In this document: positions 35,378 through 44,888 of the stretch, piece after piece
Position numbering within the stretch: position 1 is the stretch's first letter
How the letters are laid out: the number at the start of each line of letters is the position of its first letter
Source: Shewanella sp. Choline-02u-19
Lineage (GTDB): Bacteria > Pseudomonadota > Gammaproteobacteria > Enterobacterales > Shewanellaceae
Direction: 5' to 3'
NCBI RefSeq assembly: GCF_002836205.1
Contig: NZ_PJBE01000013.1
Location: 1,736,001 to 1,800,000 of the forward strand
DNA: 64,000 nucleotides
Notes under the pieces: generated by a model
Told to the model about the DNA's origin: nothing
Seen by the model: only the letters and a program-made list of their open reading frames with translations
Databases searched by the model: none
Made by a program: the position numbers and the translations under genes

Positions 35378-36571
35378 TTAATCATCTTGTAAAATATCAG
35401 CAAGTACGGCGACAAACGCGTTAATCTCTTCTGCGCAATGCTCTGCTGTTATGGTGATTCGGAGTCTGGCACTTCCCTGAGTTACCGTAGGGGGTCTTAT
35501 TGCGCCAACCCAAAAACCATGCTCTTTCAATCGTTTTGCAATCGCAAGGGTTCTCGCACTGTCACCGATAATAATCGGTTGAATTGCAGTGGTTGAGCCC
35601 GTTAAAGTGATATCTTTTGTTTTACATACTTCTATAAAACAATCAATGTTCTGCTGTAGCTGCTCATTGAGTGAGGGACGCTCAATAATTGTTTCTACTG
35701 CAGCGCAAACAGCGCACGCCATGGCAGGAGACAACGCCGTCGAATAGATATAATGACGGGCATTGGCAACGAGGTAGTCGATTAACTCACGGCTTCCTAA
35801 AATGGCTGCGCCCTGGCCGCCGAGTGCTTTTCCAAAAGTGACTATCTGCGCATCGATATGAATATCGCCTGCAAGTGCGCTGGCGCCAAGCCCCTTGTCG
35901 CCGATAATCCCAAAGCCATGTGCATCATCAACAATAAGCCACGCATTATACTGTCTACACAGCGCCGATAATTCAGCCAAAGGCGCAATATCGCCATCCA
36001 TGCTAAAGACGCTTTCGGTTAATAAAGCGCAGGGAGCATGACGTTCAAAATGGGTGTTTACTGATGCTAAATCATTATGAAGAAAACGCTTTATAACAGC
36101 GCCACTCTCTTGTAATCCATCAATCACCGAGGCGTGTACCAGTTTATCGGCCACTACCGTATCGTTGCCGTTAAACAGGCTTTTCATTAAGGCATTATTG
36201 GCGCTAAAACCGGAGCAAAATAGTAATGCGGCTTCGTGACCCGTTGCTTGGCAAAGGACTTGCTCCAATTGTTGGTGGGCTTGATTATAACCAGTCACCA
36301 ACGGAGACGATGTGCCGCCAACACCATAATCCTGCGCGCCTTTATGCAGCGCATCAATGACATTTGCAGACCTCGACAAGCCTAAGTAGTCATTACTGCT
36401 AAAATTTATGTATGGTAAATCATCGACTTCAAAGCAATTAGCATGTTCAGTATCAAGGATAACCTCAACTCTCTTTCTCAACAGTCCTTTATTATCGAGT
36501 TCACGATTTTTATCGATGACTCTCGATTGCAGTGAAGGCGGTGTTGTATTTCGATCAGCAGCGTCAGACAT
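35378..36571 (-). CDS. bioF: 8-amino-7-oxononanoate synthase
   Basis: 397 residues, PLP-dependent alpha-oxoamine synthase. Visible motifs are YINFSSNDYLGLS, VGGTSSPLVTGYNQAHQQLE, IVDDAHGFGIIGDKG and the PLP lysine in VTFGKALGGQGA. It condenses pimeloyl-ACP with alanine. It follows bioB with a 121-bp gap and precedes bioC by 55 bp. The N-terminus is about 10 residues longer than usual. Confidence 0.95.
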   Translation of the reverse strand: MSDAADRNTTPPSLQSRVIDKNRELDNKGLLRKRVEVILDTEHANCFEVDDLPYINFSSNDYLGLSRSANVIDALHKGAQDYGVGGTSSPLVTGYNQAHQQLEQVLCQATGHEAALLFCSGFSANNALMKSLFNGNDTVVADKLVHASVIDGLQESGAVIKRFLHNDLASVNTHFERHAPCALLTESVFSMDGDIAPLAELSALCRQYNAWLIVDDAHGFGIIGDKGLGASALAGDIHIDAQIVTFGKALGGQGAAILGSRELIDYLVANARHYIYSTALSPAMACAVCAAVETIIERPSLNEQLQQNIDCFIEVCKTKDITLTGSTTAIQPIIIGDSARTLAIAKRLKEHGFWVGAIRPPTVTQGSARLRITITAEHCAEEINAFVAVLADILQDD

Positions 36572-36692
36572 TAACTCGACTCAATTGAAAAGCGGAACCT
36601 AAGTACTCATAGTATAATAAAAACTTATCAATACGTTAGCCAAACGAGGCGCTAAAAATGAATGTTAGCGCCTGATATTGTTTTACTGAAAA

Positions 36693-37745
36693 TTAAAGCG
36701 CTGCTGCATCGTAAAATGCTGAGGATTTTTTGTCTTGCTGTGCTGCAGCTTTAGCCAGCATGGCTTTATCTTGCTCTTTCGTTGCAGCCACGCCCTGCTC
36801 TGGGTGCAAACCTAAACGCTTAAACAAACTCATATCATCATTTTCTTCAGGATTTGCCGTGGTAAGTAACTTACAGCCATAGAAGATTGAGTTTGCCCCC
36901 GCAAAGAAGCACATGGCTTGTAATTCATCAGACATGCTTTCACGGCCAGCCGACAAACGTACACGAGATTTGGGCATGATAATACGCGCCACAGCGATAG
37001 TTCGCACAAACACAAGCGGATCTAAATCTTCAATATTCTCAAATGGCGTGCCTTCGACTTTAACCAACATGTTAATCGGTACTGAATCGGGGTGTTGCTC
37101 TAGGTTGGCTAACTGCTGCAGTAGCCCTGCTCTATCGGTTGCCTTCTCGCCCATCCCCACAATGCCGCCTGAGCACACTTTCATTCCTGAAGCTCGCACA
37201 TTTGATAGCGTGTCTAATCGATTTTGGTAAGTGCGGGTAGTGATGACTTCACCATAATATTCAGGTGAAGTGTCTAAGTTATGGTTGTAATAATCTAGGC
37301 CTGCATCGGCTAATTCACCGGCTTGGTCGGATGAAAGCATGCCTAGCGTCATGCACGTTTCCATGCCCAAGGCTTTAACCTCTTCAACCATGGTCTTTAG
37401 ATAGGGCATGTCGCGCTCTTTTGGATTACGCCAAGCAGCCCCCATACAAAAACGTGAAGCGCCAGCCGCTTTTGCGCTACGCGCTTCAGTTAAGACCGTT
37501 TCCATTGCGACTAAACGTTCTTTTTCTAAACCAGTGTCATAACGAGCACTTTGCGGACAATACTTACAATCTTCCGGGCAAGCCCCTGTCTTTATAGAGA
37601 GTAAACGGCTGATTTGAACCTCATTGGGATCAAACTCTTGGCGATGTACGCTATGCGCCTGAAACAACAAATCATTCATTGGTAACGCAAACAAGGCTTC
37701 TATCTCTTCGCGTTGCCAGTTATTTCTCACTTGTACTTCAGACAT
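36693..37745 (-). CDS. bioB: Biotin synthase
   Basis: 350 residues. The radical-SAM cluster motif is CPEDCKYC (Cys 56, 60, 63). LYYNHNLDTSPEYYGEVITT-type sequence, CSGGIVGMGE and VRLSAGRESM (with the Arg ligand of the second [2Fe-2S] cluster) are conserved. It inserts sulfur into dethiobiotin. First gene of the leftward bio operon, divergent from bioA across 245 bp. Confidence 0.97.
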   Translation of the reverse strand: MSEVQVRNNWQREEIEALFALPMNDLLFQAHSVHRQEFDPNEVQISRLLSIKTGACPEDCKYCPQSARYDTGLEKERLVAMETVLTEARSAKAAGASRFCMGAAWRNPKERDMPYLKTMVEEVKALGMETCMTLGMLSSDQAGELADAGLDYYNHNLDTSPEYYGEVITTRTYQNRLDTLSNVRASGMKVCSGGIVGMGEKATDRAGLLQQLANLEQHPDSVPINMLVKVEGTPFENIEDLDPLVFVRTIAVARIIMPKSRVRLSAGRESMSDELQAMCFFAGANSIFYGCKLLTTANPEENDDMSLFKRLGLHPEQGVAATKEQDKAMLAKAAAQQDKKSSAFYDAAAL

Positions 37746-37938
37746 ACTTAATCCTTTTCTACCACACTCATTAAAAAACGTGCTTTGGTATCAATACTAA
37801 CGCTGTGTTTATAATTACTGAGCTAATAAATGTACAGGAAAAAGTAAGGGTTATAAATTATATCCTTACTAAGCAGTAACATAAGCCACAGGCATCGCGT
37901 GATCTAGTTATTATTTATCTTGCCTAGGATACCTACAA

Positions 37939-37970
37939 GCCTTAACCTGTCAACGCCAACCAGTTTAAAA
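37939..37970. promoter_or_regulatory. Candidate BirA operator between bioB and bioA
   Basis: GCCTTAACC and AGTTTAAAA are separated by 14 bp, resembling the BirA box TTGTAAACC-N15-GGTTTACAA with several mismatches. The location in the divergent bio intergenic region is right, but the match is partial. Confidence 0.3.
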
Positions 37971-37990
37971 GGTTTACTAGCGGTTAATTT

Positions 37991-39355
37991 ATGAACACAA
38001 AAAAAGACTCAATCACTCAAGCCGTCGAGCAATCGGCCGATCAATCTATTGATTTGGAGTTTGATAAGAACCATCTTTGGCACCCTTATACGTCGATGGA
38101 AAATGCCTTGCCGGCTTTTGGTGTGGTAAGCGCTGAAGGGGTCGAACTCACATTGCAAAATGGTGACAAGCTAATTGATGGCACCAGTTCGTGGTGGGCC
38201 TGTGTTCATGGTTATAGTCATCCAAAAATAGTGGCCGCGATGCAACAGCAGACACAGCAGCTAAGCCATGTGATGTTTGGTGGTATCACCCATCGCCCTG
38301 CGATTGAGCTGGCAAGAATGCTTGTGGATATGACCAGTGAGCATCTTACAAAGGTATTTCTAGCCGATTCAGGTTCTATTGCAGTTGAAGTTTCAATGAA
38401 AATGGCGCTGCAATATTGGCAAGGTAAAGCCAAACCCGATAAACAGAAAATTCTTACGGTCAAGAGTGGTTACCATGGCGATACTTTTGCCGCTATGAGC
38501 GTTTGCGATCCTGATGGCGGTATGCATACCATGTTTGGCGAGTTGGTGACCAAACAGTTGTTTGCCCCCGCGCCAACCTCTTGCTTCGGGGATACGTTCG
38601 ATCCTGAAGAATTGGTCTCTATTAGTGACATGTTTGAAAACAATCACCAACAGATTGCGGCAGTATTGATAGAGCCCATCATGCAAGGTGCGGGTGGCAT
38701 GCGCTTTTATCACCCTGAGTATCTAACAGCTTTGCGCCGCCTTTGTGACAAATACGATGTGTTGCTCATTTTAGATGAAATCGCCACTGGATTTGGCCGT
38801 ACAGGCAAATTATTTGCTTATGAACACGCCAATATTGAAGCCGACATTTTGTGTTTGGGTAAAGCGCTCACGGGTGGCTATATATCACTTGCTGCAACTA
38901 TGTGTAGTGATAAGGTCGCCAAAGGTGTTAGCGACTCTCCTGCAGGCGTTTTCATGCATGGTCCTACTTTTATGGGGAATCCACTCGCTTGCTCTGCTGC
39001 CATCGCCAGTCTAGAACTGATAAACCAACAACAGTGGCAAACGCAGGTATCAAGTATTGAGTCACAGATGAAATCTGAACTTGCTGACGCCAAGGCGTTT
39101 AGCAACGTTGTGAATGTCAGAGTTCTCGGTGCCGTTGGCGTATTAGAGATGAATTCGACATTGAATACCGCTGAGCTTCAGCAGCAGTTTGTTGATTTAG
39201 GCGTTTGGATCCGACCTTTTTCCAATCTCATCTACATCATGCCGCCCTATACCATCTCAGCCTCGCAGTTATCTAAACTCACAGCTGCGATGAAAACCGT
39301 CGCTAGCCAAATTAAGCTATCTGATGATAAACAGGCGTTTATCAGTCACGGTTAG
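37991..39355 (+). CDS. bioA: Adenosylmethionine-8-amino-7-oxononanoate aminotransferase
   Basis: 454 residues, class-III PLP aminotransferase. HLWHPYTSMENALPAFGV and LIDGTSSWWACVHGYSHP are BioA signatures. LLILDEIATGFGRTGKLFA and the PLP lysine in CLGKALTGGYISLAA (about residue 290) are intact. It converts KAPA to 7,8-diaminopelargonate using SAM as amino donor. The gene is transcribed rightward, away from bioBFCD. A weak ribosome site precedes the ATG; the first 25 residues are less conserved. Confidence 0.96.
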   Translation: MNTKKDSITQAVEQSADQSIDLEFDKNHLWHPYTSMENALPAFGVVSAEGVELTLQNGDKLIDGTSSWWACVHGYSHPKIVAAMQQQTQQLSHVMFGGITHRPAIELARMLVDMTSEHLTKVFLADSGSIAVEVSMKMALQYWQGKAKPDKQKILTVKSGYHGDTFAAMSVCDPDGGMHTMFGELVTKQLFAPAPTSCFGDTFDPEELVSISDMFENNHQQIAAVLIEPIMQGAGGMRFYHPEYLTALRRLCDKYDVLLILDEIATGFGRTGKLFAYEHANIEADILCLGKALTGGYISLAATMCSDKVAKGVSDSPAGVFMHGPTFMGNPLACSAAIASLELINQQQWQTQVSSIESQMKSELADAKAFSNVVNVRVLGAVGVLEMNSTLNTAELQQQFVDLGVWIRPFSNLIYIMPPYTISASQLSKLTAAMKTVASQIKLSDDKQAFISHG

Positions 39356-39449
39356 GACAACAATAAACTCGCTGACGGTACAGGCCGTTGGCGTTGCATT
39401 ATCTTTTTAGCCCACCTTTTTATCGCCTTGATGATTTAATGCTGAAAAC

Positions 39450-40436
39450 TCAATTCTGTAATGAACCATCTTTTGAATGCGCTTGCGAATGCTCTGGAAG
39501 ATGTCTTAATAGACTGCCTTGTGATGAATAATACCGCGCTAATCGTTGCAGCTGCTCAGCTTTAATCATCGGGAAATCCTGTCTATCGATATAACGGCGG
39601 TACGTTTGATAAAATAAGCGAGTATCAGCAATAGCATCTAACTGCTGCATCAATGCTTCACCCGTACTCTCTTGTGCCAAACAACACTGACTGTATTTTC
39701 CGACCACCGCCGCCAAACTGCTTCCTTGTTGCATCAGCAGTAAGTCAACCTCAACAAAAAAGGCTGTACCGGTCCAATACACCCGCATATAGGCGTGCTG
39801 ACGCCACATATCGGCGGAAACGTCGCTTAGTTTTCCCGGTCTTAATAATGTATTTTTACGCCCCCTCTCTAACCCCGCAAGCACCTTCTGCATGAACGCC
39901 TTTTTATCAATCACCCCACCGTTTAGCATGCTGACATTCTGCATATAGGTGGCAAAGCCCTCATTGAGCCAAAACGCTGAATAATTCAGGTAGGGAAGAT
40001 ATAGGTGTGATAACTCATGATATAAGGTCCAGTCATCAACAAAGTTTTGCAAAGGCCAAGTTGGATTAACTTGCAGCTTAACTTTATTGGGATCCCCCCG
40101 TATGACTTGAGCAAAAGGGACGGGTTCACTCGCAAATGATTTTTTGACCAATTCGACATTCAGTCTGTCGGCAGGCATTGGGCCTAACGTCAGTTCAACC
40201 ACTTTCACACCATTTTCAAGCCAGTGCTTCATCTTCTGTAGCTGTGCTTTTTCGATATGAGATTGCTGAATCAAAACCTCAGTGGTATCACGTTCAGCTT
40301 TACTATAAGCACCTAAAGGCACTAGCAGCAGAATGAATACCATCGCTAAGCCAAGTAAGAGCCTGCTAATGAGGCCAATAAAGTTAACCGACTTGAGTTT
40401 ACCGCCAATAGCAAAAATCATCCCTTTTACCTGCAT
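39450..40436 (-). CDS. Membrane-anchored gluzincin-type metallopeptidase-like protein
   Basis: 328 residues. A hydrophobic segment (LISRLLLGLAMVFILLLVPL, about residues 22-42) is a membrane anchor or long signal peptide. The zinc motif LYHELSHLYLPYL is followed about 15 residues later by WLNEGFATYMQN, giving the HExxH plus Glu arrangement of gluzincins (MA clan). The C-terminal part resembles the helical tail of M1-like domains. It should be periplasmic. The substrate is unknown. It converges with bioA and stands alone. Confidence 0.8.
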   Translation of the reverse strand: MQVKGMIFAIGGKLKSVNFIGLISRLLLGLAMVFILLLVPLGAYSKAERDTTEVLIQQSHIEKAQLQKMKHWLENGVKVVELTLGPMPADRLNVELVKKSFASEPVPFAQVIRGDPNKVKLQVNPTWPLQNFVDDWTLYHELSHLYLPYLNYSAFWLNEGFATYMQNVSMLNGGVIDKKAFMQKVLAGLERGRKNTLLRPGKLSDVSADMWRQHAYMRVYWTGTAFFVEVDLLLMQQGSSLAAVVGKYSQCCLAQESTGEALMQQLDAIADTRLFYQTYRRYIDRQDFPMIKAEQLQRLARYYSSQGSLLRHLPEHSQAHSKDGSLQN

Positions 40437-41642
40437 ATTTTATCCCTTACTCTATTTAGTTTTCAGCTAATCAAGTGGATTACGTAATGCTAGTGTAAAA
40501 GGGACAAATTATTGTGCAAAGGACTGTAACAAAGCATGAACGGTTTCGAGGGAACAAAATGTGGATAAGGTGGCTTGGGTGCCATTAAGTCAGCGATATA
40601 TTCGCCACGCGCTTTTCCGCGTCGCTCAGTCGCTCTATTGTGGATTTGGCTACCGCGAGCATTTAAAACCGTCAATTCCCAGCGCTAACCGTCCTTACAT
40701 TTGGTTACTATTTAGCTCATAAATGCTGCTTCTAGCGCTGATATTAACGCATTATAAACGTGCTCTTTAATGATCACCTTTTGACTGTCTATCGTCAGTA
40801 ATGGTGTAAGTTTCAGCTAGCAGATGAACTAAGATGCGCTATACATTAGCAGTCATATCTTGCACCTTCGCACTCGCAACAACATCTTTACGACGCAGTT
40901 TATGTTCAGAAACCGGTTTTGCACAGCGGCTCTGCTTACCTCAGTGAATCGAAGCGCTTGATCTAGCTCAACATAAGATGAGTCGATAAGCCGAGGACTT
41001 TACTTGTTATTTGCAACGCCCGCTTATCCTGAAAGTGCACTAAAAGCGTGCGCCAATCATTAAAAGTTAGCAGTGTTACAATAGCAACTAGGTCAATTTA
41101 TTTTTAAAGCTCAATCGACTAGCGATGCAGGTTAAGGTAAAGGCAAGAGCAATCATGAGCTGTTGAGTCCGTTCTTTATTGGATTAGGTTCCGTTGAGCC
41201 TAAGCCCGCACTTTTCATGTTATTTATTTAGGATTTAACATTAATGTTGAATGCTAATATATCAAATACTCGCTGTTAGCCTTTAATGTCAGCTAACGGC
41301 TATTTTTCGAACTCACTATTGCAACTGACATTGCCGTTGGAATAACCGTTGGAAGTGCACCAAAAGCAACGCGAATCCTCTTCGTTTATTGGATCTGCTG
41401 AATCTGCAATATGCGTTAGCTTGCCACTGGCTTTTCAGTTCTCAGTATAAGAATTAAGCAACACCGCCTGCCAAACGGAGCGTTGTGAAACATTGCCCGG
41501 AGCCCTTTTAGGCCAAAAAATATGGTTTTTTCATGATATTTCGCGAAATTTAGCCCTGAATGATAAAAATGAATAAAATAAATGGAAAAGTATTGCTATA
41601 CTTGCGCGGAATTTTAGAACGTAACTCCAATAGAGTAGAAAA
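40437..41642. other. 1.2-kb region without a convincing gene
   Basis: No reading frame of useful length looks coding. One leftward frame of 61 codons at 40490-40675 has no start context or domain. Near 40830-40945 a short rightward frame begins MRYTLAVISCTFALATTS, signal-peptide-like, and stops after 37 codons; it may be the start of a decayed secreted protein. The last 60 bases contain the fusA2 promoter, with TATACT near 41597. Confidence 0.45.
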
Positions 41643-43736
41643 ATGACTGATTTATCAAAGTACAGAAACATTGGTATCTTTGCTCACGTTGACGCGGGTA
41701 AGACCACCACAACTGAGCGTATCCTTAAGCTTACCGGTAAAATCCATAAGATCGGTGAAGTTCATGATGGCGAATCAACAACTGACTTCATGGAACAGGA
41801 AGCTGAGCGTGGTATTACCATTCAGTCTGCTGCTGTTAGTTGTTTTTGGAACGACCACCGTTTCAACGTTATTGACACCCCTGGCCACGTTGACTTCACA
41901 GTAGAAGTTTATCGTTCTCTTAAAGTGCTTGATGGCGGTATCGGCGTATTCTGTGGTTCTGGTGGTGTTGAACCACAATCAGAAACTAACTGGCGTTATG
42001 CTAACGAATCAGAAGTTGCTCGTATCATCTTCGTCAACAAGTTAGACCGTATGGGTGCTGACTTCCTACGTGTTGTTAAGCAAACTAAAGATGTTCTGGG
42101 TGCTAACCCGATCATCATGGTACTTCCGATCGGTATCGAAGATGAGTTCACAGGTCTGGTTGATCTGCTGACTCGTAAGGCTTGGATATGGGACGAAACC
42201 GGACAAGCTGAAAACTACAAGATTGAAGAAATTCCTGCTGACATGGTAGAGCTTGTAGAAGAATACCGTGAAATGCTAATCGAAACTGCTCTTGAGCAAG
42301 ACGATGACTTATTAGAAGCATACATGGAAGGCGTAGAGCCATCTATGGAAGACATCAAGCGTTGTATCCGTACCGGTACTCGTAAGATAGATTTCTTCCC
42401 AACATACTGTGGTTCTGCTTTCAAGAACAAAGGTATGCAGCTTCTGCTTGACGCCGTTGTTGATTACTTACCAGCTCCACAGGAAGTTGATCCACAGCCG
42501 CTTACCGACGAAGAAGGCGAGCCAAATGGTGAATTCGCTATCGTATCTGCCGATGAGCCACTTAAAGCATTAGCATTCAAGATCATGGATGACCGTTTCG
42601 GTGCCCTGACCTTCGTACGTATTTACTCAGGTACACTTAACAAGGGTGACACCATCCTTAACTCGTTCACAGGTAAAACTGAGCGTGTTGGTCGTATGGT
42701 TGAGATGCAAGCCGATGAGCGTAACGAGTTATCTTCAGCACAAGCTGGTGACATTATCGCTATCGTGGGTATGAAGAACGTGCAAACTGGTCACACTATT
42801 TGTGATCCTAAGCACCCTTGTACTCTAGAAGCTATGGTATTCCCAGAGCCAGTTATCTCTATCTCTGTTAAACCGACAGATAAAGGTGGCAGTGAGAAGA
42901 TGGGTATCGCTATCGGTAAAATGATTGCTGAAGATCCAACTTTCCGCGTTGAAACTGACGAAGATTCAGGTGAAACCATCCTTAGAGGCATGGGCGAACT
43001 TCATCTAGACATTAAGGTTGATATCCTTAAGCGTACCTACGGTGTTGACTTGGTTGTCGGTGAGCCACAAGTGGCATACCGTGAGACTATCACTCAGGTT
43101 GTTGAAGATAGCTACACGCACAAGAAGCAGTCTGGTGGTTCTGGTCAATTCGGTAAGATCGATTACATCATCCGTCCAGGCGAAGCCAACACTGGTTTAA
43201 CATTTACCTCTAAAGTTGTTGGTGGTAACGTTCCTAAGGAATTCTGGCCAGCCGTTGAGAAAGGCTTCAAGAGCTTAATGGGTACTGGTACTATTGCTGG
43301 TTTCCCTGTGCTTGACGTTGAGTTTGAACTTCATGATGGTGCTTTCCATGCAGTTGACTCGTCAGCTATCGCATTCGAAATCGCTGCAAAAGGTGCTTTC
43401 CGTCAGTCAATTCCAAAGGCAGATCCTAAGCTTCTTGAGCCAATCATGGCTGTTGACGTGTTCACTCCAGATGACCATGTTGGTGATGTTATTGGTGACC
43501 TTAACCGTCGTCGTGGCATGATTAAAGACCAAATGGCTGGCGTTTCAGGTGTTCGTATCAAAGCTGACGTAGCGTTATCAGAAATGTTTGGTTACATCAG
43601 TACACTACGTACTATGACATCAGGCCGTGGTCAGTTCTCTATGGAGTTCTCTCACTACAGTCAGTGTCCAAACAACATTGCTGAGAAAGTTATCGCTGAT
43701 GTTAGAGAAAGAAAAGCTGCTGAAGCTAAGAAGTAA
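41643..43736 (+). CDS. fusA2: Elongation factor G paralogue (EF-G2 type)
   Basis: 697 residues. The GTPase motifs are G1 AHVDAGKTT (residues about 14-22), switch I ERGITIQSAA, G3 DTPGHVDF and G4 NKLDRMGAD, followed by EF-G domains II-V (GRMVEMQADERNELSSAQAG ... SGGSGQFGKIDY ... RRRGMIKDQMAGVSGVRIKA). It lacks the rpsL-rpsG-fusA-tufA context, which marks it as a second EF-G rather than the ribosomal-operon copy. Its third-position bias toward common codons suggests good expression. It has its own promoter upstream and a strong terminator downstream. Confidence 0.93.
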   Translation: MTDLSKYRNIGIFAHVDAGKTTTTERILKLTGKIHKIGEVHDGESTTDFMEQEAERGITIQSAAVSCFWNDHRFNVIDTPGHVDFTVEVYRSLKVLDGGIGVFCGSGGVEPQSETNWRYANESEVARIIFVNKLDRMGADFLRVVKQTKDVLGANPIIMVLPIGIEDEFTGLVDLLTRKAWIWDETGQAENYKIEEIPADMVELVEEYREMLIETALEQDDDLLEAYMEGVEPSMEDIKRCIRTGTRKIDFFPTYCGSAFKNKGMQLLLDAVVDYLPAPQEVDPQPLTDEEGEPNGEFAIVSADEPLKALAFKIMDDRFGALTFVRIYSGTLNKGDTILNSFTGKTERVGRMVEMQADERNELSSAQAGDIIAIVGMKNVQTGHTICDPKHPCTLEAMVFPEPVISISVKPTDKGGSEKMGIAIGKMIAEDPTFRVETDEDSGETILRGMGELHLDIKVDILKRTYGVDLVVGEPQVAYRETITQVVEDSYTHKKQSGGSGQFGKIDYIIRPGEANTGLTFTSKVVGGNVPKEFWPAVEKGFKSLMGTGTIAGFPVLDVEFELHDGAFHAVDSSAIAFEIAAKGAFRQSIPKADPKLLEPIMAVDVFTPDDHVGDVIGDLNRRRGMIKDQMAGVSGVRIKADVALSEMFGYISTLRTMTSGRGQFSMEFSHYSQCPNNIAEKVIADVRERKAAEAKK

Positions 43737-43778
43737 CTATTAATCATAGTTATTGCTCCTAGGAGTTTTACACTTTAA

Positions 43779-43815
43779 TAAAAGCCTATAGATGAAAATC
43801 TATAGGCTTTTTTAT
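43779..43815 (+). terminator. Intrinsic terminator of fusA2
   Basis: A 14-pair perfect stem AAAAGCCTATAGAT / ATCTATAGGCTTTT with a GAAA tetraloop and a following T-tract. Confidence 0.95.
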
Positions 43816-44029
43816 TGACTCACATATATGGTTATTTTAATCATCTTTATCTTTGACTTACAATAATGCCCTTGTTTTTAATAATCTAACGCACGTATTT
43901 ATTCAGGGCTTAGACGCAAAGTCTCTGTTATCTTACAATGCTAAAATCGACTAACCTTGCCCTAGCCCCTGTTAATATGCCCTCTCGGTTTACAATCTAC
44001 TTATTCAATCAAAACACTCACTCCCCCAC

Positions 44030-44416
44030 GTGTTAGCAGATAACGAATTCAAGTTCAGAGAGACAGCAGATGGTGTGCCCCATAGAGCCATTTGATGGTG
44101 TTATGCCTGACAAGTGTAAAGCAGGGCTTGCGACAAAGATGGTCAATTACAACTCTACGCTTAGATATTGCCTTGTCAGAAACCTATCTGAACCTCGACG
44201 ATACCCAAGGCAACAAGGGTATTTACGCCAAACTAGAGCATGTTGAAGTTTACGCTGTGGTGACAATATTGTGCAGTCGAGCATACCTTGCATATCGCGA
44301 TAAACGATGGATTAGCAACAGTGATGAGCGGTAAGATTGGCCCCATTATGGCTGATACGCCATTTACCATAATGACGTTTAGCGTAATAATGAAAGCTAA
44401 GCAGCCTAAGAATTAG
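44030..44416 (+). pseudogene. Frame-broken remnant of an unrecognised gene
   Basis: Four protein-like segments follow one another in changing frames: VLADNEFKFRETADGVPHRAI (from 44030), EPFDGVMPDKCKAGLATKMV (from 44085), LSETYLNLDDTQGNKGIYAK (within the frame starting 44152) and EHTLHIAINDGLATVMSGKI (from 44279), ending at TAG 44414-44416. Each has balanced, coding-like composition and the breaks fall between them, as expected of a gene of about 125 codons that suffered several small indels. I do not recognise the family. Its end overlaps the 3' end of the convergent kinase gene by 4 bp. Confidence 0.5.
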
Positions 44417-44883
44417 TGGGCTTCAAACACTGATCCCATGCGTTTGATACTATTGAGTGGAACATGATGACGATTGCGTTTTGCGCACACTAATTGGTGT
44501 TCTAAATCTGTAGGAACACCCATTTGCTGTATGCGAACCTCGTACCCTAACGCTACTGCAGCAGCTTGATATGCCTTAAACTCCCACAGTGCTAGATTGG
44601 TGTTATCACAAATAACAAACGGTACAGCATCCGACATCGCTTCAATAAAGGCTGTCAGGTTTAATTGGTGGTATTTGGACAACAATTTAACATTAAACTG
44701 ATAAATACCGTTTTGACAAAAGTACTGGTCGGTTGAAAAAACCTCGACTTGAGCGGGCGTGCCGCTCAACTCCATCTGCTGAACTTTAGCCTCGACAAAC
44801 TGCGACACCCAGTAACTTTTACCACTACCGGGCAGTCCACGCATTATAATCGCCTGCCTTGGAGTATCAATTTGTTCACGCAT
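44413..44883 (-). CDS. P-loop ATPase/kinase (AAA_33-like)
   Basis: 156 residues. The Walker A motif is MRGLPGSGKSYWV near residues 14-26, followed by FSTDQYF, the strand and Asp-Asn motif FVICDNTNLALWEFKAYQAA, and a C-terminal Arg-rich CAKRNRHHVPLNSIKRM likely forming the lid. This layout matches small P-loop kinases related to polynucleotide kinase and N4BP2-type domains. The substrate is unknown. It starts 5 bp after the sirtuin gene, so the two should be co-transcribed. Confidence 0.8.
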   Translation of the reverse strand: MREQIDTPRQAIIMRGLPGSGKSYWVSQFVEAKVQQMELSGTPAQVEVFSTDQYFCQNGIYQFNVKLLSKYHQLNLTAFIEAMSDAVPFVICDNTNLALWEFKAYQAAAVALGYEVRIQQMGVPTDLEHQLVCAKRNRHHVPLNSIKRMGSVFEAH

Positions 44884-44888
44884 TGACG

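Noticed and set aside
40490..40675. 61-codon leftward frame before the peptidase gene
   Set aside because: No ribosome site, biased composition and no recognisable domain.
44092..44334. 80-codon rightward frame read as one intact gene
   Set aside because: Only its middle part looks coding; neighbouring segments in other frames show that it is part of a frame-broken remnant.
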